Notes: generated from the sequence alone by a model not told the origin. Shown: positions 26,349-35,310, numbered from the stretch's first letter. The stretch: 64,000 bases of DNA from Streptomyces sp. WMMC940 (GCF_027460265.1 NZ_JAPZBC010000001.1:1488001-1552000); one strand, 5' to 3'. A program made the numbers and translations.

Positions 26349-26791
26349 GAGCGTTCCCCGTTCTCGGCGTGCTCGGCGTGCTCGGCGTTCTCGGCGTGCT
26401 CGGCGTTCTCGGCGTTCTCGGCGTGCTGTTCTCTGCTCTCTGCCTGCCTCCTGCGATGGAGGCGGTGGTTTCCGCCTCCTGCGACGGAATCGGGCGGGGC
26501 GCGGCGTCCGGCCGGTGCGGGGCCTCGCGCGGCGGACGGACGGGGGATCCGCGGGCCCGGCGGGGTCGGGGTCCTTCTCGCATCGTGTCCACGGCGCCCG
26601 CGGGCGGGCCTCACCCGCACCGGGTGAGATGCGGGAGCCGTGGCCGAGGTGCCCGGGGCGGACGGCGCGTCCGGGCGTGGACCGCGCGGGGATGCACGGC
26701 GTGCCCGGGGCGGACGGGAACTCCGGACGGATGCCCCTCCCCTGCGCCCGGGTGCCCGGCACGGGCGTCCCCCGTCGGCCGCGCCGGCATG
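26349..26791. other. Intergenic region upstream of tkt (443 bp)
   Basis: No supported gene. It contains the 9-bp tandem array at 26361-26423 and then ~370 bp of GC-rich unique sequence that must hold the tkt operon promoter. It lies between two minus-strand genes (the universal stress protein gene ends at 26792). Several open frames exist only because the sequence is GC-rich. Confidence 0.6.
26361..26423. repeat. 9-bp tandem repeat, seven copies, in the tkt leader
   Basis: Seven contiguous units of ttctcggcg or tgctcggcg (order t-t, t-g, t-g, t-t, t-g, t-t, t-t at the second base). The array begins 12 nt upstream of the tkt start codon, so it lies in the 5' leader, next to the ribosome site. 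A change in copy number would alter leader length. Confidence 0.9.
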
Positions 26792-27658
26792 TCAGCCGTG
26801 CGGGACCACGGCCACCGGGCAGGCGGCGTGGTGGATGACGGCGTGGGTGATCGAGCCGATGTGCGAACCGGAGTCCGTCCGGCGCCGGCCGACGACGACC
26901 AGACGGGCGTCAGCGGCGGCCTCCACGAGCTGTCCGGCGGGCCGTCCGGGAGCCGACTCCTCCGTCACCTTCACGGTGGGGAACCTTTCGCGGAACGGAC
27001 GTACGGCCCGGGCGAGCGCCGATGTCATTTCGGCCTGCACGCCCGAGTCCGCGTCGCCGCCGGCCCGGTGCCGGTGGAAGAACGGGGCGTTCCAGCCGTG
27101 CACGACGCGGAGCGGGGCGTCGCGCCGCGCCGCGTGCTCGAAGGCGTACTCCAGCAGCTCGTCGCGGGCATCGGTCACGTCGAGGCCGAGGACCACCCTG
27201 CGCCGAGCGCCGGCGGGCGAGCCGTGCGGGTCCTCGCGGTAGTCCGGCCGTACCAGCACCACCGGCTCCTTGGCCCCTGCGACGACCTCCTGGCCCACGG
27301 AACCGATGATGAAGCCGCCCACGCTGCCGAGTCCGTGAGACCCGACGACGAGCTCATCGGCCCGGGAAGCCGCCTCCAGCAGGACGTTCGTGGGCGAGTC
27401 CTCGATCTCCTCGGCGGTCATCGCGAGCTCCGGCCTGCGGGACCGTACGCGCTCCTCCATCGCGCCGAGGACGCCTTCGGCCTCACCGGCCCGGTCCTCG
27501 TGGGACATCCGCACGGCCTGCGGCTGGTGCGCGATCCATTGGGTCGCGTACACCAGCCGCAGCGCCGCGCCGCGCAGCGCGGCCTCGTCGGCGGCCCAGT
27601 CCACGGCCGCGAGACTTCCGTCGGAGCCGTCCACTCCCACGACGATGGGTCGGGACAT
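26792..27658 (-). CDS. Universal stress protein, tandem UspA domains
   Basis: 288-aa cytoplasmic protein with two Usp domains. Domain 1 (1-~140) starts RPIVVGVDGSDGS and carries the ATP-binding G-2x-G-9x-G pattern (VGSHGLGSVGGFIIGSVGQ). Domain 2 (~150-288) starts RRVVLGLDVTDARDE and ends VGRRRTDSGSHIGSITHAV. Both domains therefore look able to bind nucleotide. Start ATG 27658 is set by a strong AAGGAGGA site; an earlier in-frame GTG/ATG region is Arg-rich. Such proteins respond to energy or redox stress. It is monocistronic, upstream of the tkt operon on the same strand. Confidence 0.92.
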   Translation of the reverse strand: MSRPIVVGVDGSDGSLAAVDWAADEAALRGAALRLVYATQWIAHQPQAVRMSHEDRAGEAEGVLGAMEERVRSRRPELAMTAEEIEDSPTNVLLEAASRADELVVGSHGLGSVGGFIIGSVGQEVVAGAKEPVVLVRPDYREDPHGSPAGARRRVVLGLDVTDARDELLEYAFEHAARRDAPLRVVHGWNAPFFHRHRAGGDADSGVQAEMTSALARAVRPFRERFPTVKVTEESAPGRPAGQLVEAAADARLVVVGRRRTDSGSHIGSITHAVIHHAACPVAVVPHG

Positions 27659-27844
27659 GCCGTCCTCCTTGCCTCGGGCTCTTGCGAAGGGCCGGACCCG
27701 GTGGGCGCGGCCGTCGACGCGAGAGGACACCTGATCAAGAAAGTACCGACTCCGGCGGAACGGCGCGATTCAGGGGATTACGGACAGTGACGGGTCGCAC
27801 CGGCGCACACGCGCGGGCAACCGCCACCGGCCGTGCCCCTCTCC

Positions 27845-28480
27845 CTATCCGTGCACGGTCCGGTCCGCGACGACCCGTGCGGGAACTCCGACAGCAACGG
27901 TGTACGCCGGTATGTCGCGCGTGACGACCGCTCCGGCACCCACCACCGCGCCGGCGCCGACGTTCACCCCTGCGAGGACGGTCACATGAGCACCGAGCCA
28001 CACGTCGGACCCGACGACAATGGGACCCAGGTCGTGGCCCTGGTCCCGGATGCGGCGCCCGCCGTCCGAATAGCGGTGGTTACCGCTGTTCACCACGGTG
28101 TACGGCCCGATCAGTGCGTGGTCCCCGATCGTGACCGGGGCGGGAGCGGTGATGTTCACGCCTCGGTTGATGAACACTTCGGTGCCGATCCTGATGTTGT
28201 GCGGATAGTGCATCGTCACGTCCGGAAAGACGCACAGGAGCGGACCGCACTCGGCGAGGGTGCGACTGTAGAACCAGGAGCGCATCTCGAGGTCCACGCC
28301 GACGGACGACGTACGGGCGAGGCGGTCCTGCAGGACGTGCCACGTGTGGGAGCCCCTGGCGACCGAGGGGACCAGCATGCGCAGAGCACCGAACTGGGCC
28401 CGTCTCCAGGACTGATGCACTCGGTAGAGAGGCTGCGCGGGCGGCACGCCCCGTTCGTACGCGTCGATCTCCCGTCTCAT
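27845..28480 (-). CDS. Hexapeptide-repeat (left-handed beta-helix) O-acyltransferase
   Basis: 211-aa acyltransferase of the maltose/galactoside acetyltransferase type. After a ~90-residue helical N-terminus, hexapeptide turns are evident ([48 protein letters not shown] in successive coils). The acetyl-CoA-type SGNHRY histidine region is present and the protein ends in the typical [13 protein letters not shown]. Last gene of the five-gene SARP operon, starting 4 bp after the phosphatase stop. It presumably acylates a hydroxyl on whatever small molecule the operon makes; the substrate is unknown. Confidence 0.85.
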   Translation of the reverse strand: MRREIDAYERGVPPAQPLYRVHQSWRRAQFGALRMLVPSVARGSHTWHVLQDRLARTSSVGVDLEMRSWFYSRTLAECGPLLCVFPDVTMHYPHNIRIGTEVFINRGVNITAPAPVTIGDHALIGPYTVVNSGNHRYSDGGRRIRDQGHDLGPIVVGSDVWLGAHVTVLAGVNVGAGAVVGAGAVVTRDIPAYTVAVGVPARVVADRTVHG

Positions 28481-28484
28481 GCCC

Positions 28485-29063
28485 CTACAACCGACCGGCC
28501 AGAAGCGGACGCAGGTCGAGTTCGATCGGCTGGAGGAAGGGAACTCCCTCGACGAAGATCTCCTCCGCCGTGAGGCGGCCGGTGAGGTACTGCGCGGTGC
28601 GGATCCATCCGTTGTGACTCACCGCGACCGGCGACCCGTTCCGACTCGCCTCCGCGGCGTCTCGGAGGAACGACCGGATGCGTTGGAGGAAGGTGTCCAG
28701 GTCCTCCCCGCCGGGAGGCGTGAACCGTGGATCCAGGACGCCGCCGAGCGAGAAGGCCCGGGGATGGCGCTCACGCACCAGGTCGTGCGGCTGGCCCTCC
28801 CACTCACCGAGGCTGCGCTCCGCGAGTCTGGGGTCGGCTGTGACGGTGCTGGTGGGGAACAGGGCGTGTGCCGTTGACAGGGCCCGCCGAAGCGGTGACG
28901 CGAAGACGGGTGCGTAGCCCGCCTCTCCCAACCCGTCCGCCCTGGCGGCCGCTTCCTCAAGGCCCTGTGCCGTGGCCGCGACGTCCTTGCCGCCCATGAA
29001 GACCCGGGCACCGTTCGACTCGGTGGGGGCGTGCCGGATGACGGTCAAACGGTTCACGACCAT
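28485..29063 (-). CDS. Histidine phosphatase family protein
   Basis: 192-aa phosphoglycerate mutase-like phosphatase. The N-terminal [11 protein letters not shown] gives the RHA catalytic motif (His nucleophile, canonical G replaced by A). A second Arg is in [10 protein letters not shown], Glu in [12 protein letters not shown], and the C-terminal catalytic His in [13 protein letters not shown] 29063 is preferred because AAGGAG lies 10 nt upstream; a GTG at 29072 abuts that site. Fourth gene of the SARP operon, directly after the hydrolase. It may dephosphorylate a pathway intermediate. Confidence 0.87.
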   Translation of the reverse strand: MVVNRLTVIRHAPTESNGARVFMGGKDVAATAQGLEEAAARADGLGEAGYAPVFASPLRRALSTAHALFPTSTVTADPRLAERSLGEWEGQPHDLVRERHPRAFSLGGVLDPRFTPPGGEDLDTFLQRIRSFLRDAAEASRNGSPVAVSHNGWIRTAQYLTGRLTAEEIFVEGVPFLQPIELDLRPLLAGRL

Positions 29064-29068
29064 GGTCG

Positions 29069-30016
29069 TCACACTCCTTTCCCGTGGCCGAAGGCAGCGG
29101 CGATGTGCCTCGCCACGTCATGAACAGCCGTCCGAGCACGGGTGATGGTGCGGGTCTGCATGACGAAGCCGTGCATCTGGTCCTCGAAATGCCAGTGCTC
29201 GGTCGGCACCCCGGCGGTTCGGAGGCGTCGGGCGTAGGCCGTTCCCTCGTCCTTGAGGGGGTCGAACTCCGCCGTGACCACCAGCGCCGGCGGGAGGCCG
29301 CCGAGGTTGCGGGCCCGAAGGGGGAACAGGTACCCGTCGTCCCGTGACCAGGACTCCGGCAGGTAGTTCCGCCAGGACCACTCCATGAACGGGAGGTTGA
29401 GCGAGTAGCCGTTCGCATGCTCGACGTAGGAACCGGTGGGTGGATCGAGGTAGTCCGTCACCGGGTAGATGAGCACCTGCTGCACGAGGCGCGGGCCACC
29501 TCGGTCACGGGCGAGGAGTGCGAGGGCGGCGGCGATGGTGCCACCGGAACTGTCGCCGGCGACGGCGATCCTCGTCGCGTCGGCCTGCAGACGACCGGGG
29601 TTGTCCACCACCCATTCGAGCACCCTCCACGCGTCGTCCAGCGCAGCGGGGTACTTGTTCTCCGGAGCGCGGCGGTAGTCCACGGAGAGGAAGGCGCTGC
29701 GGGAGCCGTTGGCCAGCAGGGTGCAGAGCCTGTCGTGGGTGTCGAGGTCGTTGACGGTCCAGCCGCCTCCGTGGAAGAAGAGAACCAGTGGCAGCTCATC
29801 GCCTTTTGACGGATGGTAGAGACGGGCGGGGATGTCTCCGTGTCCTGCCGGGACGCACACGTCCCGGACGGTCTCGATGGGCTCGGAATCACCCTGGATG
29901 AAGGCGGTCCGCATGCGCTTGCGCGCTTCTTGGTGCGGAAGCGTGTAGACCGGCGGCAGACCACTGGCCGCGGCGGTGTCCAGAAGTGCTTGTGCTTGCG
30001 GATCGAGCGTGCTCAT
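29069..30016 (-). CDS. Alpha/beta hydrolase, hormone-sensitive lipase (GDSAG) family
   Basis: 315-aa esterase-like protein. The oxyanion motif HGGG (82-85), nucleophile Ser156 in GDSSGG, Asp in TAEFDPLKDEG and His in QMHGF make a full HSL-type triad. There is no signal peptide, so it is cytoplasmic. ATG 30016 overlaps the preceding gene's stop by 4 bp (ATGA) and follows GAGGGG. Within the SARP operon it could deacylate or cyclise an intermediate, opposing or complementing the acyltransferase two genes on. The real substrate is unknown. Confidence 0.88.
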   Translation of the reverse strand: MSTLDPQAQALLDTAAASGLPPVYTLPHQEARKRMRTAFIQGDSEPIETVRDVCVPAGHGDIPARLYHPSKGDELPLVLFFHGGGWTVNDLDTHDRLCTLLANGSRSAFLSVDYRRAPENKYPAALDDAWRVLEWVVDNPGRLQADATRIAVAGDSSGGTIAAALALLARDRGGPRLVQQVLIYPVTDYLDPPTGSYVEHANGYSLNLPFMEWSWRNYLPESWSRDDGYLFPLRARNLGGLPPALVVTAEFDPLKDEGTAYARRLRTAGVPTEHWHFEDQMHGFVMQTRTITRARTAVHDVARHIAAAFGHGKGV

Positions 30017-31122
30017 GGCCCCTCGTTGGTGCGGTGGTAGGAATACACCTGGTGGAGTTCCGCTTCGACCGTGCCGGGGCAGTCCGAGAGAATACCCGCA
30101 AGGTCGGCGTCGCGGTCGAAGTCGCGTATGGCAACGAAATCCCGCCCGGCCAGGGACTGGTCGAGGGAGATCCGCTGCCCGGCTATGCGGAGATGGTCTT
30201 CGCCGTAGGCGAGGTCGAGAGGCCGCAGGGAGCGCACTCCGAGGCCGTGCGGCGTCAGGACGACGGGACCTCGCGCGGTGGTTGTACGGTTGTTGCCGCC
30301 GCAGTGGGCCCGGATGAGGTAGAGCGGAGCACCCGGGCGCGTGAGCAGAAGCGACAACGGCCGCTCTCCGGGGAGCCACTGGCAACCGATGGCGATCGAG
30401 GCGGGGTCGGGCATACCGTAGTGGAGGACCGACAACACCTCGTCCGTGACGCGTGCCTCCGCCCCGAGGATGAGAGCGGCGCAGAGGCGCTGACGTTCAC
30501 GCTGGTAGTCCTCGAGCATGGCCACCATGCGCGCGAAGCGTTCAGCCGGACTCCCGCTCAAATAGCGCAGATATCTTCCGTGGTGCCCCACGAAGACCCG
30601 GATCTCGTTGTGGTACCAGTTCCCGGGAGCGGGATACAGACCGTTGTACTGGTTCTTGAACTCTGCCGCCGAGGAATGCAGCACCAAGTAACGCCCTTCC
30701 GGCAGCACGCCGGCCGTACGGTTCTCGGCCAGAATCACGAAGTGGTTGCCGCTGGTGAAGTTCCATACGAAGCTCGACTTCTCGGTCAACGTCGTTCGGG
30801 CAGCCTCGATGCGCCTACGAAAGTCGCGCTCATCGACGAAGTCGTCCTCGATGCGGAACAGGGCCACACCGCAGAGGTTCACGGTGGCGTCGACAGGAAT
30901 CATCGGAACGGTGCTGTCCCAATGATAGTAGGCACCGGTGAAGAATCCGCCGTGGATCCTGCGCACATTGTGCGGGAGCCCCAGGTCGGGCATCGGGATG
31001 ATCTCCGCGTCGCAGTCGCGCCCGGAAACCAGACTCGCCACTTGGGAAAGGAGATGCTCGGTCGTGTGGAGCTGTGCGATGATCTCGCGTTGCGTGCTGT
31101 CCGGAGCGCGCAGCGTTCTCAT
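30013..31122 (-). CDS. RtcB-like protein of unrecognised subfamily
   Basis: 369-aa protein with no close family I know. By eye it follows the motif order of the RtcB RNA ligase: PMPDLGL (43-49; RtcB MPDVHLG), NLCGVALF with Cys84 (RtcB DIGCGM), TSGNHFV with His127 (GTGNHF), VLHSSA with His149 (LHSGSR), VLHYG with His234 (CHHN region) and TPHGLGVRS with His292 (SHGAGR, the guanylylated His in RtcB). The metal Asp of DIGC is apparently lost, unless Asp78 or Asn82 substitutes, as is the His of PDVH. It is translationally coupled to the SARP regulator upstream and the hydrolase downstream. The RtcB relation is inferred, not tested. Confidence 0.6.
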   Translation of the reverse strand: MRTLRAPDSTQREIIAQLHTTEHLLSQVASLVSGRDCDAEIIPMPDLGLPHNVRRIHGGFFTGAYYHWDSTVPMIPVDATVNLCGVALFRIEDDFVDERDFRRRIEAARTTLTEKSSFVWNFTSGNHFVILAENRTAGVLPEGRYLVLHSSAAEFKNQYNGLYPAPGNWYHNEIRVFVGHHGRYLRYLSGSPAERFARMVAMLEDYQRERQRLCAALILGAEARVTDEVLSVLHYGMPDPASIAIGCQWLPGERPLSLLLTRPGAPLYLIRAHCGGNNRTTTARGPVVLTPHGLGVRSLRPLDLAYGEDHLRIAGQRISLDQSLAGRDFVAIRDFDRDADLAGILSDCPGTVEAELHQVYSYHRTNEGP

Positions 31123-33869
31123 GACTGCCTCCTGGAGGGAGTCGCGCAGGTTGCGTCCAGTGCCCGGGCGCGGGCGGCGCGGTCCGCGAGCCCGAGCTTA
31201 CTGTAGAGTTCCGCCGCAATGCGCAGTACTTTACTGGCACTGCGGTATTCACCGAGTCGGTGGTGGGATTCGCCGAGCAACCAATGCAGATCCGCCTGAT
31301 ATCGCCGGTCGGCGATGCTGGCAATGGGCTCTGTTCGTTCGGCGAGATCACAGAGGACTTCATGTGCCGCCGCCGTCCCCGCATCCATGGACAAACGGAG
31401 TTCTGCCACCTGAAGGTCGATCAGGAGTTCCGCACGCCGGTAGCCGTGGTGTCTGGCGTGTTCGCGGGCTTGGGCGAAGAGCGTCAGCGCTTCCTCGTTG
31501 CGCGTCCCCGTTCGCGCGAGGCAGATCGCCAGCCATCGCAGGTTGGCGCTGTAGTTCGCAGGTCCCAGTGCTGCGGGATCCGTCAGGTTGGCTCGCCACT
31601 GCTCCTCCGCCTCCGACAGGCGGTTCTGCGCGAGCAGGTGCAGCGCGCGGGCATGCCGGTACTCTCCGAGCTGCCTCTCGCCGATGCCGCCGGAGCCGTC
31701 GGACAGAATGGCTTCGAGACGGGTCAGAATCTCCTGGGTGCCGTCCTGGTTCTCCTGCTTGGCGGAAATGTTCAGGTGGTAGACGAGAGCGTCGAACTCC
31801 TCGTTGTCGTCCCCGATGCGTCGAGCGGCGTCGGCACGCATGAGGTGGACGTTCGGCTGTGTCGCCCATAAACCACGCACGTAGTAGTAGTAGCGGGCCT
31901 CACGGGAGATGTCGATCAGCTCACGCCGGCGTCCCGTCTCGGCTGCCCAGGTGAGGGCGTATTCCAGATTGCGCCGGAGGCCGGGCACGTCGAGCCTTCG
32001 GAGGCGGCTGACGTCGTCCGGGCAGAACCCGACGGCGGCGGTCAGGTCGACGTAGTACCGCAGCCACCTGTCACGGATCGCCGCCATTTCCGCGACCGGG
32101 AGAAGCGATCGCCGATTGACCGCCAGCGGGTACGCGAGGTACCGCGTCGACGCGGTGTCGCTTCCCTCCTGGCGGGACACGAAGCAATAGTCCGTCAGCT
32201 CCGCCAGCGCGTCCTCCAGCCCGTCCCCGCAACCCGACACCCTTCGGAGCGTGTCCCGGTCCGTGCCGTAGGGGAAGCAGGCCAGCGCACCCAGGACTCG
32301 ACGGGCCGACCCGGTCAGTGAGGTCCAGCTCTCACGGAACAGGTCCCTGAGGACGACGTCGCCGCTCCGGTCGCTGCTCGGTGCGTTGCTGATCTCCTCC
32401 GCGACCTCCGCGATCGTGCGTCCCCGACGCTTCACCTGGCCGATGCCCCATTCGATGAGCCGAGGATTGCCCTGGGCCACGCTTCGGAGTTCGTCGAGTT
32501 CCTCGCGCTTGGCCAGGAGGTCCTGCAGACCCAGACGGTTGAGGCACTGGGCGTAGAAGTCCCGCGCCTCGTCCTCGTTGAGGCCCGCCACCTCGACCTG
32601 GAACGAGTGGGGTGCCAGGGTGCCGGCATGCGTGATGCTGGTCACCAGAACCTTGCTCGGTTCGGGTACGGTGATGAGCCATTCGTCGATCGCACGGTCC
32701 TCGATGGTCTCGTGGTTGTCCACGACGAGGAGGACCGGCGTCCTGCGGAGCAGACGGCGGACTTGGAGCTTCTTCCTGTCGAAGTCGAGAGCGACCAGAC
32801 CCGGGTAGTCCAGAGTCAGGGCGACGGTGTCGAGGAGCGTCGTCAGGGTCGTCGTCCCGGCCTGCTCCCGGTCGGACACCCACACCCCCGATCGGAAGCG
32901 CGCGCCCTCCCTCAGCTGCCGGACCGTGAACTCGCGAGCCAGCGTGGACTTTCCCGATCCCCCGATGCCGATCAGGCTGATCACGGGAAGGGCCTGTTCG
33001 ACGGCCTCCTCCAGCCTCGCCCACGGCCGGGGGCGCATGACGAACCGCGCATAGGCGGCCGGGGGAATGTTGTCGAGGGGCGGCACCGCCCCCGTGTGCG
33101 TCTCCGGTGCGGGTTCGGACGGCCTCGCCCCCGCGCTTGCCGCTACGGAGGGCACCACGGGCAGCTCATGGTTGAGCACCTGCCTGGCGAGCACGTTCCA
33201 TTCGGGGGAAGGGTCCAGCCCCTGTTGGGCCAGGCTCTCGCTGAACTGCCGCATGAGGGCCGAGGCGGCATGGCCGCCCTGTGTCTGGTACAGCGCTCGG
33301 ACCTTGATGCGAAGGACCTCCTCCCAGTAGGGGTCCTCGACGAGCAGCTGGTCCGCCGCTCCCAGTACCTCGCCGTGCGCACCCAGCACCAGGAGCGTCC
33401 GCAGACGGCTCAGGTGCGCGGCGCGGCGCTGGTGCTCAAGGGCGGTGATCTCGCTGCGCACAAGCTGATCGGTCAGGTCGGGGAGTACGTCTCCACGCCA
33501 GAGCTCCAGGGCCTCGGTGTAGGCCTCGGCGGCACCGCGCAGTTCGGCTCCGGCCCGGCTGTCCGCCAGCCTGACCAGGTCGTGGAAGCGCTGGACGTCC
33601 GTGTCGGCCTCCAGGCCGTAGGCCGACCCGCGCGTCACGATCACTTCGTTGGCGCCGAGCGCGAGTTTGGACCGCACCACGCGGATCTTGCCTTCCACCA
33701 CATTGAGTCCGCCCTGCCCGGCCCAAATGATCTCGTGGAGTCGCTGCTTCTCCACCGGACGCGGCGCCTGGAGGGCGAGCACGCCCACCAGAGCCGCGGT
33801 CTTCCCCGCCATGGGGACGGTCCCGCTCTCCCCGCTCACCTCCACCGACCCGAGGATTCGGAACTCCAC
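31119..33869 (-). CDS. SARP-family regulator with BTAD, NB-ARC ATPase and TPR-like C-terminus (AfsR-like)
   Basis: 916-aa regulator. A winged-helix OmpR-type DNA-binding domain (~1-90, VEFRILGSVEV ... LHEIIWAG), bacterial transcriptional activation domain (~95-235, ADTDVQRFHDLV ... LDPSPEW), NB-ARC ATPase with P-loop GIGGSGKST (301-309) and Walker B LLVVDN (~384), then helical repeats (~560-916). This is the AfsR/SARP layout of Streptomyces pathway-specific activators. GTG 33869 is chosen because it opens the conserved VEFRILG and has GAGGG upstream. Its TGA overlaps the next ATG. As first gene of the operon it probably autoregulates it. Confidence 0.88.
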   Translation of the reverse strand: MEFRILGSVEVSGESGTVPMAGKTAALVGVLALQAPRPVEKQRLHEIIWAGQGGLNVVEGKIRVVRSKLALGANEVIVTRGSAYGLEADTDVQRFHDLVRLADSRAGAELRGAAEAYTEALELWRGDVLPDLTDQLVRSEITALEHQRRAAHLSRLRTLLVLGAHGEVLGAADQLLVEDPYWEEVLRIKVRALYQTQGGHAASALMRQFSESLAQQGLDPSPEWNVLARQVLNHELPVVPSVAASAGARPSEPAPETHTGAVPPLDNIPPAAYARFVMRPRPWARLEEAVEQALPVISLIGIGGSGKSTLAREFTVRQLREGARFRSGVWVSDREQAGTTTLTTLLDTVALTLDYPGLVALDFDRKKLQVRRLLRRTPVLLVVDNHETIEDRAIDEWLITVPEPSKVLVTSITHAGTLAPHSFQVEVAGLNEDEARDFYAQCLNRLGLQDLLAKREELDELRSVAQGNPRLIEWGIGQVKRRGRTIAEVAEEISNAPSSDRSGDVVLRDLFRESWTSLTGSARRVLGALACFPYGTDRDTLRRVSGCGDGLEDALAELTDYCFVSRQEGSDTASTRYLAYPLAVNRRSLLPVAEMAAIRDRWLRYYVDLTAAVGFCPDDVSRLRRLDVPGLRRNLEYALTWAAETGRRRELIDISREARYYYYVRGLWATQPNVHLMRADAARRIGDDNEEFDALVYHLNISAKQENQDGTQEILTRLEAILSDGSGGIGERQLGEYRHARALHLLAQNRLSEAEEQWRANLTDPAALGPANYSANLRWLAICLARTGTRNEEALTLFAQAREHARHHGYRRAELLIDLQVAELRLSMDAGTAAAHEVLCDLAERTEPIASIADRRYQADLHWLLGESHHRLGEYRSASKVLRIAAELYSKLGLADRAARARALDATCATPSRRQS

Positions 33870-34191
33870 CAGCGCTGCCCTCTCTCTGCCCCCCGGGCGT
33901 TTCACATAGCGCGCGGTGCCCCCTGACGCTCCCTGCTTTCTAGGGTGCGGAGCTGTTGTTCTGCTGACGATCAGCTGACGCCGCCCGCAGTCGCGCTCGC
34001 ATGTTACCGACCATGACCGGTCCCACACAGGTTGTAGCCGAAAGCGCCCATCGGCCGTCCGAATCCTGCCCGAGGTGTTCCGCGCCCCCGGGTCAGCCGT
34101 GCGTCAGCCCCACCGCAGTCGCGGCACGGCTTCGCGAAAGCGGGCCTCGGCATGCTGACCGGACCCTCGAAGTTCGGTTCCAGGAGGAACG
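33870..34191. other. Divergent promoter region with zinc-finger-like reading frame
   Basis: The 322-bp spacer between the minus-strand SARP gene and the plus-strand small membrane protein. It is less GC-rich than its surroundings near 33930-33990 (ttctagggtgcgg, gttgttctgctgac) and must contain the SARP operon promoter. From 34013 a plus-strand frame encodes ESCPRCSAPPGQPCVSP followed by RHADR, a pattern of small actinobacterial zinc-finger proteins, but no ribosome site precedes it and it overlaps the next gene. Confidence 0.45.
34013..34189 (+). pseudogene. Possible zinc-finger protein remnant
   Basis: In this frame the translation contains CPRCSAPPGQPC (C-x2-C-x7-C) and a later RHADR, matching small zinc-finger proteins common on Streptomyces mobile elements. 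Third-position GC is only moderate. No Shine-Dalgarno is visible before the ATGs at 34001 or 34013, and the frame continues about 145 bp into the next, well-supported gene without a stop. I therefore treat it as a remnant or a chance overlap; a functional overlapping gene is not excluded. Confidence 0.3.
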
Positions 34192-34479
34192 ATGTCCCCC
34201 AAGCGCGCGGGCCTCAAAGGCGAGAGCTCGCCCCATGACAGCGACCGGCATCACCGCAGGGAAGTGCGCATCCATCTACCCGTTCCCAACATTCGCCTCC
34301 CGCTCAACACGGGGGCGGTCCTGGCCAGTTCCCTGAGCTGCGCACTGATCCAGGGAGGGATCCCCGGCGACTCGCCCATCGTGTGGCCCCTGGTGGCGCT
34401 CGTACTGGGCAGCATGGCGTACGACGTGGCAGTCGCCGCCGTGAAACGCGGCGGGAAGGCAAAGCCCTCGAACCGCTAG
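34192..34479 (+). CDS. Small hypothetical membrane protein
   Basis: 95-aa protein with a basic N-terminus (MSPKRAGLKGESSPHDSDRH) and about 45 mostly hydrophobic residues (GAVLASSLSCALIQGG and WPLVALVLGSMAYDVAVAAV), suggesting two membrane segments, then a basic tail. I do not recognise the family. The start is secure: AGGAGG at 34182-34187 lies 4 nt before the ATG. It is divergent from the SARP operon, so it may share its regulatory region. Confidence 0.7.
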   Translation: MSPKRAGLKGESSPHDSDRHHRREVRIHLPVPNIRLPLNTGAVLASSLSCALIQGGIPGDSPIVWPLVALVLGSMAYDVAVAAVKRGGKAKPSNR

Positions 34480-34634
34480 GACTCCGTCGGTGCGGTGGCT
34501 CGGCCGGCTGCCACCGGTCAGGCCACCGCGACCGGTTGCGCTCGCCGCGGCGCGCCGGCGAACCCGCTCGCCGCGGACGGGCGCCCCCCGCGCGTCATGC
34601 CGCGGCGCCCGTCCGCACCGCCCGCGTACGTGCC

Positions 34635-35186
34635 TCAGCGCGCGTCGAGGCGGAAGCTCATACGGCCGAAGCCGACCATGTCGCCGGCCCGGACCACCAC
34701 GGAGCCGGTCACACGACGGCCGTTGACGGTCGTGCCGTTGGTCGAACCGAGGTCGCGCAGGACCCACAGCCCGCCGCGCAGCTCCAGTTCGGCGTGCAGC
34801 CGCGACACCGTCTCATGGCTGAGCCGCAGCCCGTTGGACGGGTCACGGCCGATGCGCAGCGGGTACGGACCCGGCTCCGGCAGCAGCAGCGGAGGCAGCC
34901 GCTCCGCTCGCCAGGCGCGACCGAGCCTCATCGAGAACGCCGAGATCCTCCCCACCGCGCCGAACAGCTTCTCGGACAGTCGGCCGCCGTCGGGCCGCAG
35001 GTCCGCGGTGAGCGCCCGGAGTTCATCGGGCCCGCGGGCGGCCAGGGCGAGCTCCATGCGCCGCACGAACGTGTCGTGCGACAACCGGCCCTGGACGGCG
35101 CCCTCCCGGAGCACTCCGAGGACGCGCTCCCGCTCGGCGTCGGAGGGCCGCGCGGGATACGTCTGGAACTCGAAGGAGGACGTCAC
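34635..35186 (-). CDS. DUF1707 and FHA domain-containing protein
   Basis: 183-aa protein. DUF1707 domain (~12-65: RPSDAERERVLGVLREGAV with the typical GRLSHDTFVRRMELALAAR) followed by an FHA phosphothreonine-binding domain (~108-183: LRIGRDPSNGLRLSHETVSRLHAEL and LRDLGSTNGTTVNGRRV). Such two-domain proteins are common in actinomycetes and are thought to read Ser/Thr kinase signalling; the partner is unknown. Start GTG at 35186, without an obvious ribosome site. It is transcribed away from the HSP90/TPR remnant. Confidence 0.9.
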   Translation of the reverse strand: MTSSFEFQTYPARPSDAERERVLGVLREGAVQGRLSHDTFVRRMELALAARGPDELRALTADLRPDGGRLSEKLFGAVGRISAFSMRLGRAWRAERLPPLLLPEPGPYPLRIGRDPSNGLRLSHETVSRLHAELELRGGLWVLRDLGSTNGTTVNGRRVTGSVVVRAGDMVGFGRMSFRLDAR

Positions 35187-35310
35187 AGACGTGATTGTCC
35201 GGCCGGTCGCCCCGGGTGTCCAGAAGGAACCGTGAAGATCACTTCCGTTCCGGTACGGCGGGCCCTGTGCCGGCGGGCCGGAACCGCGGCGTCCGCCGTA
35301 CTGCGAACGC

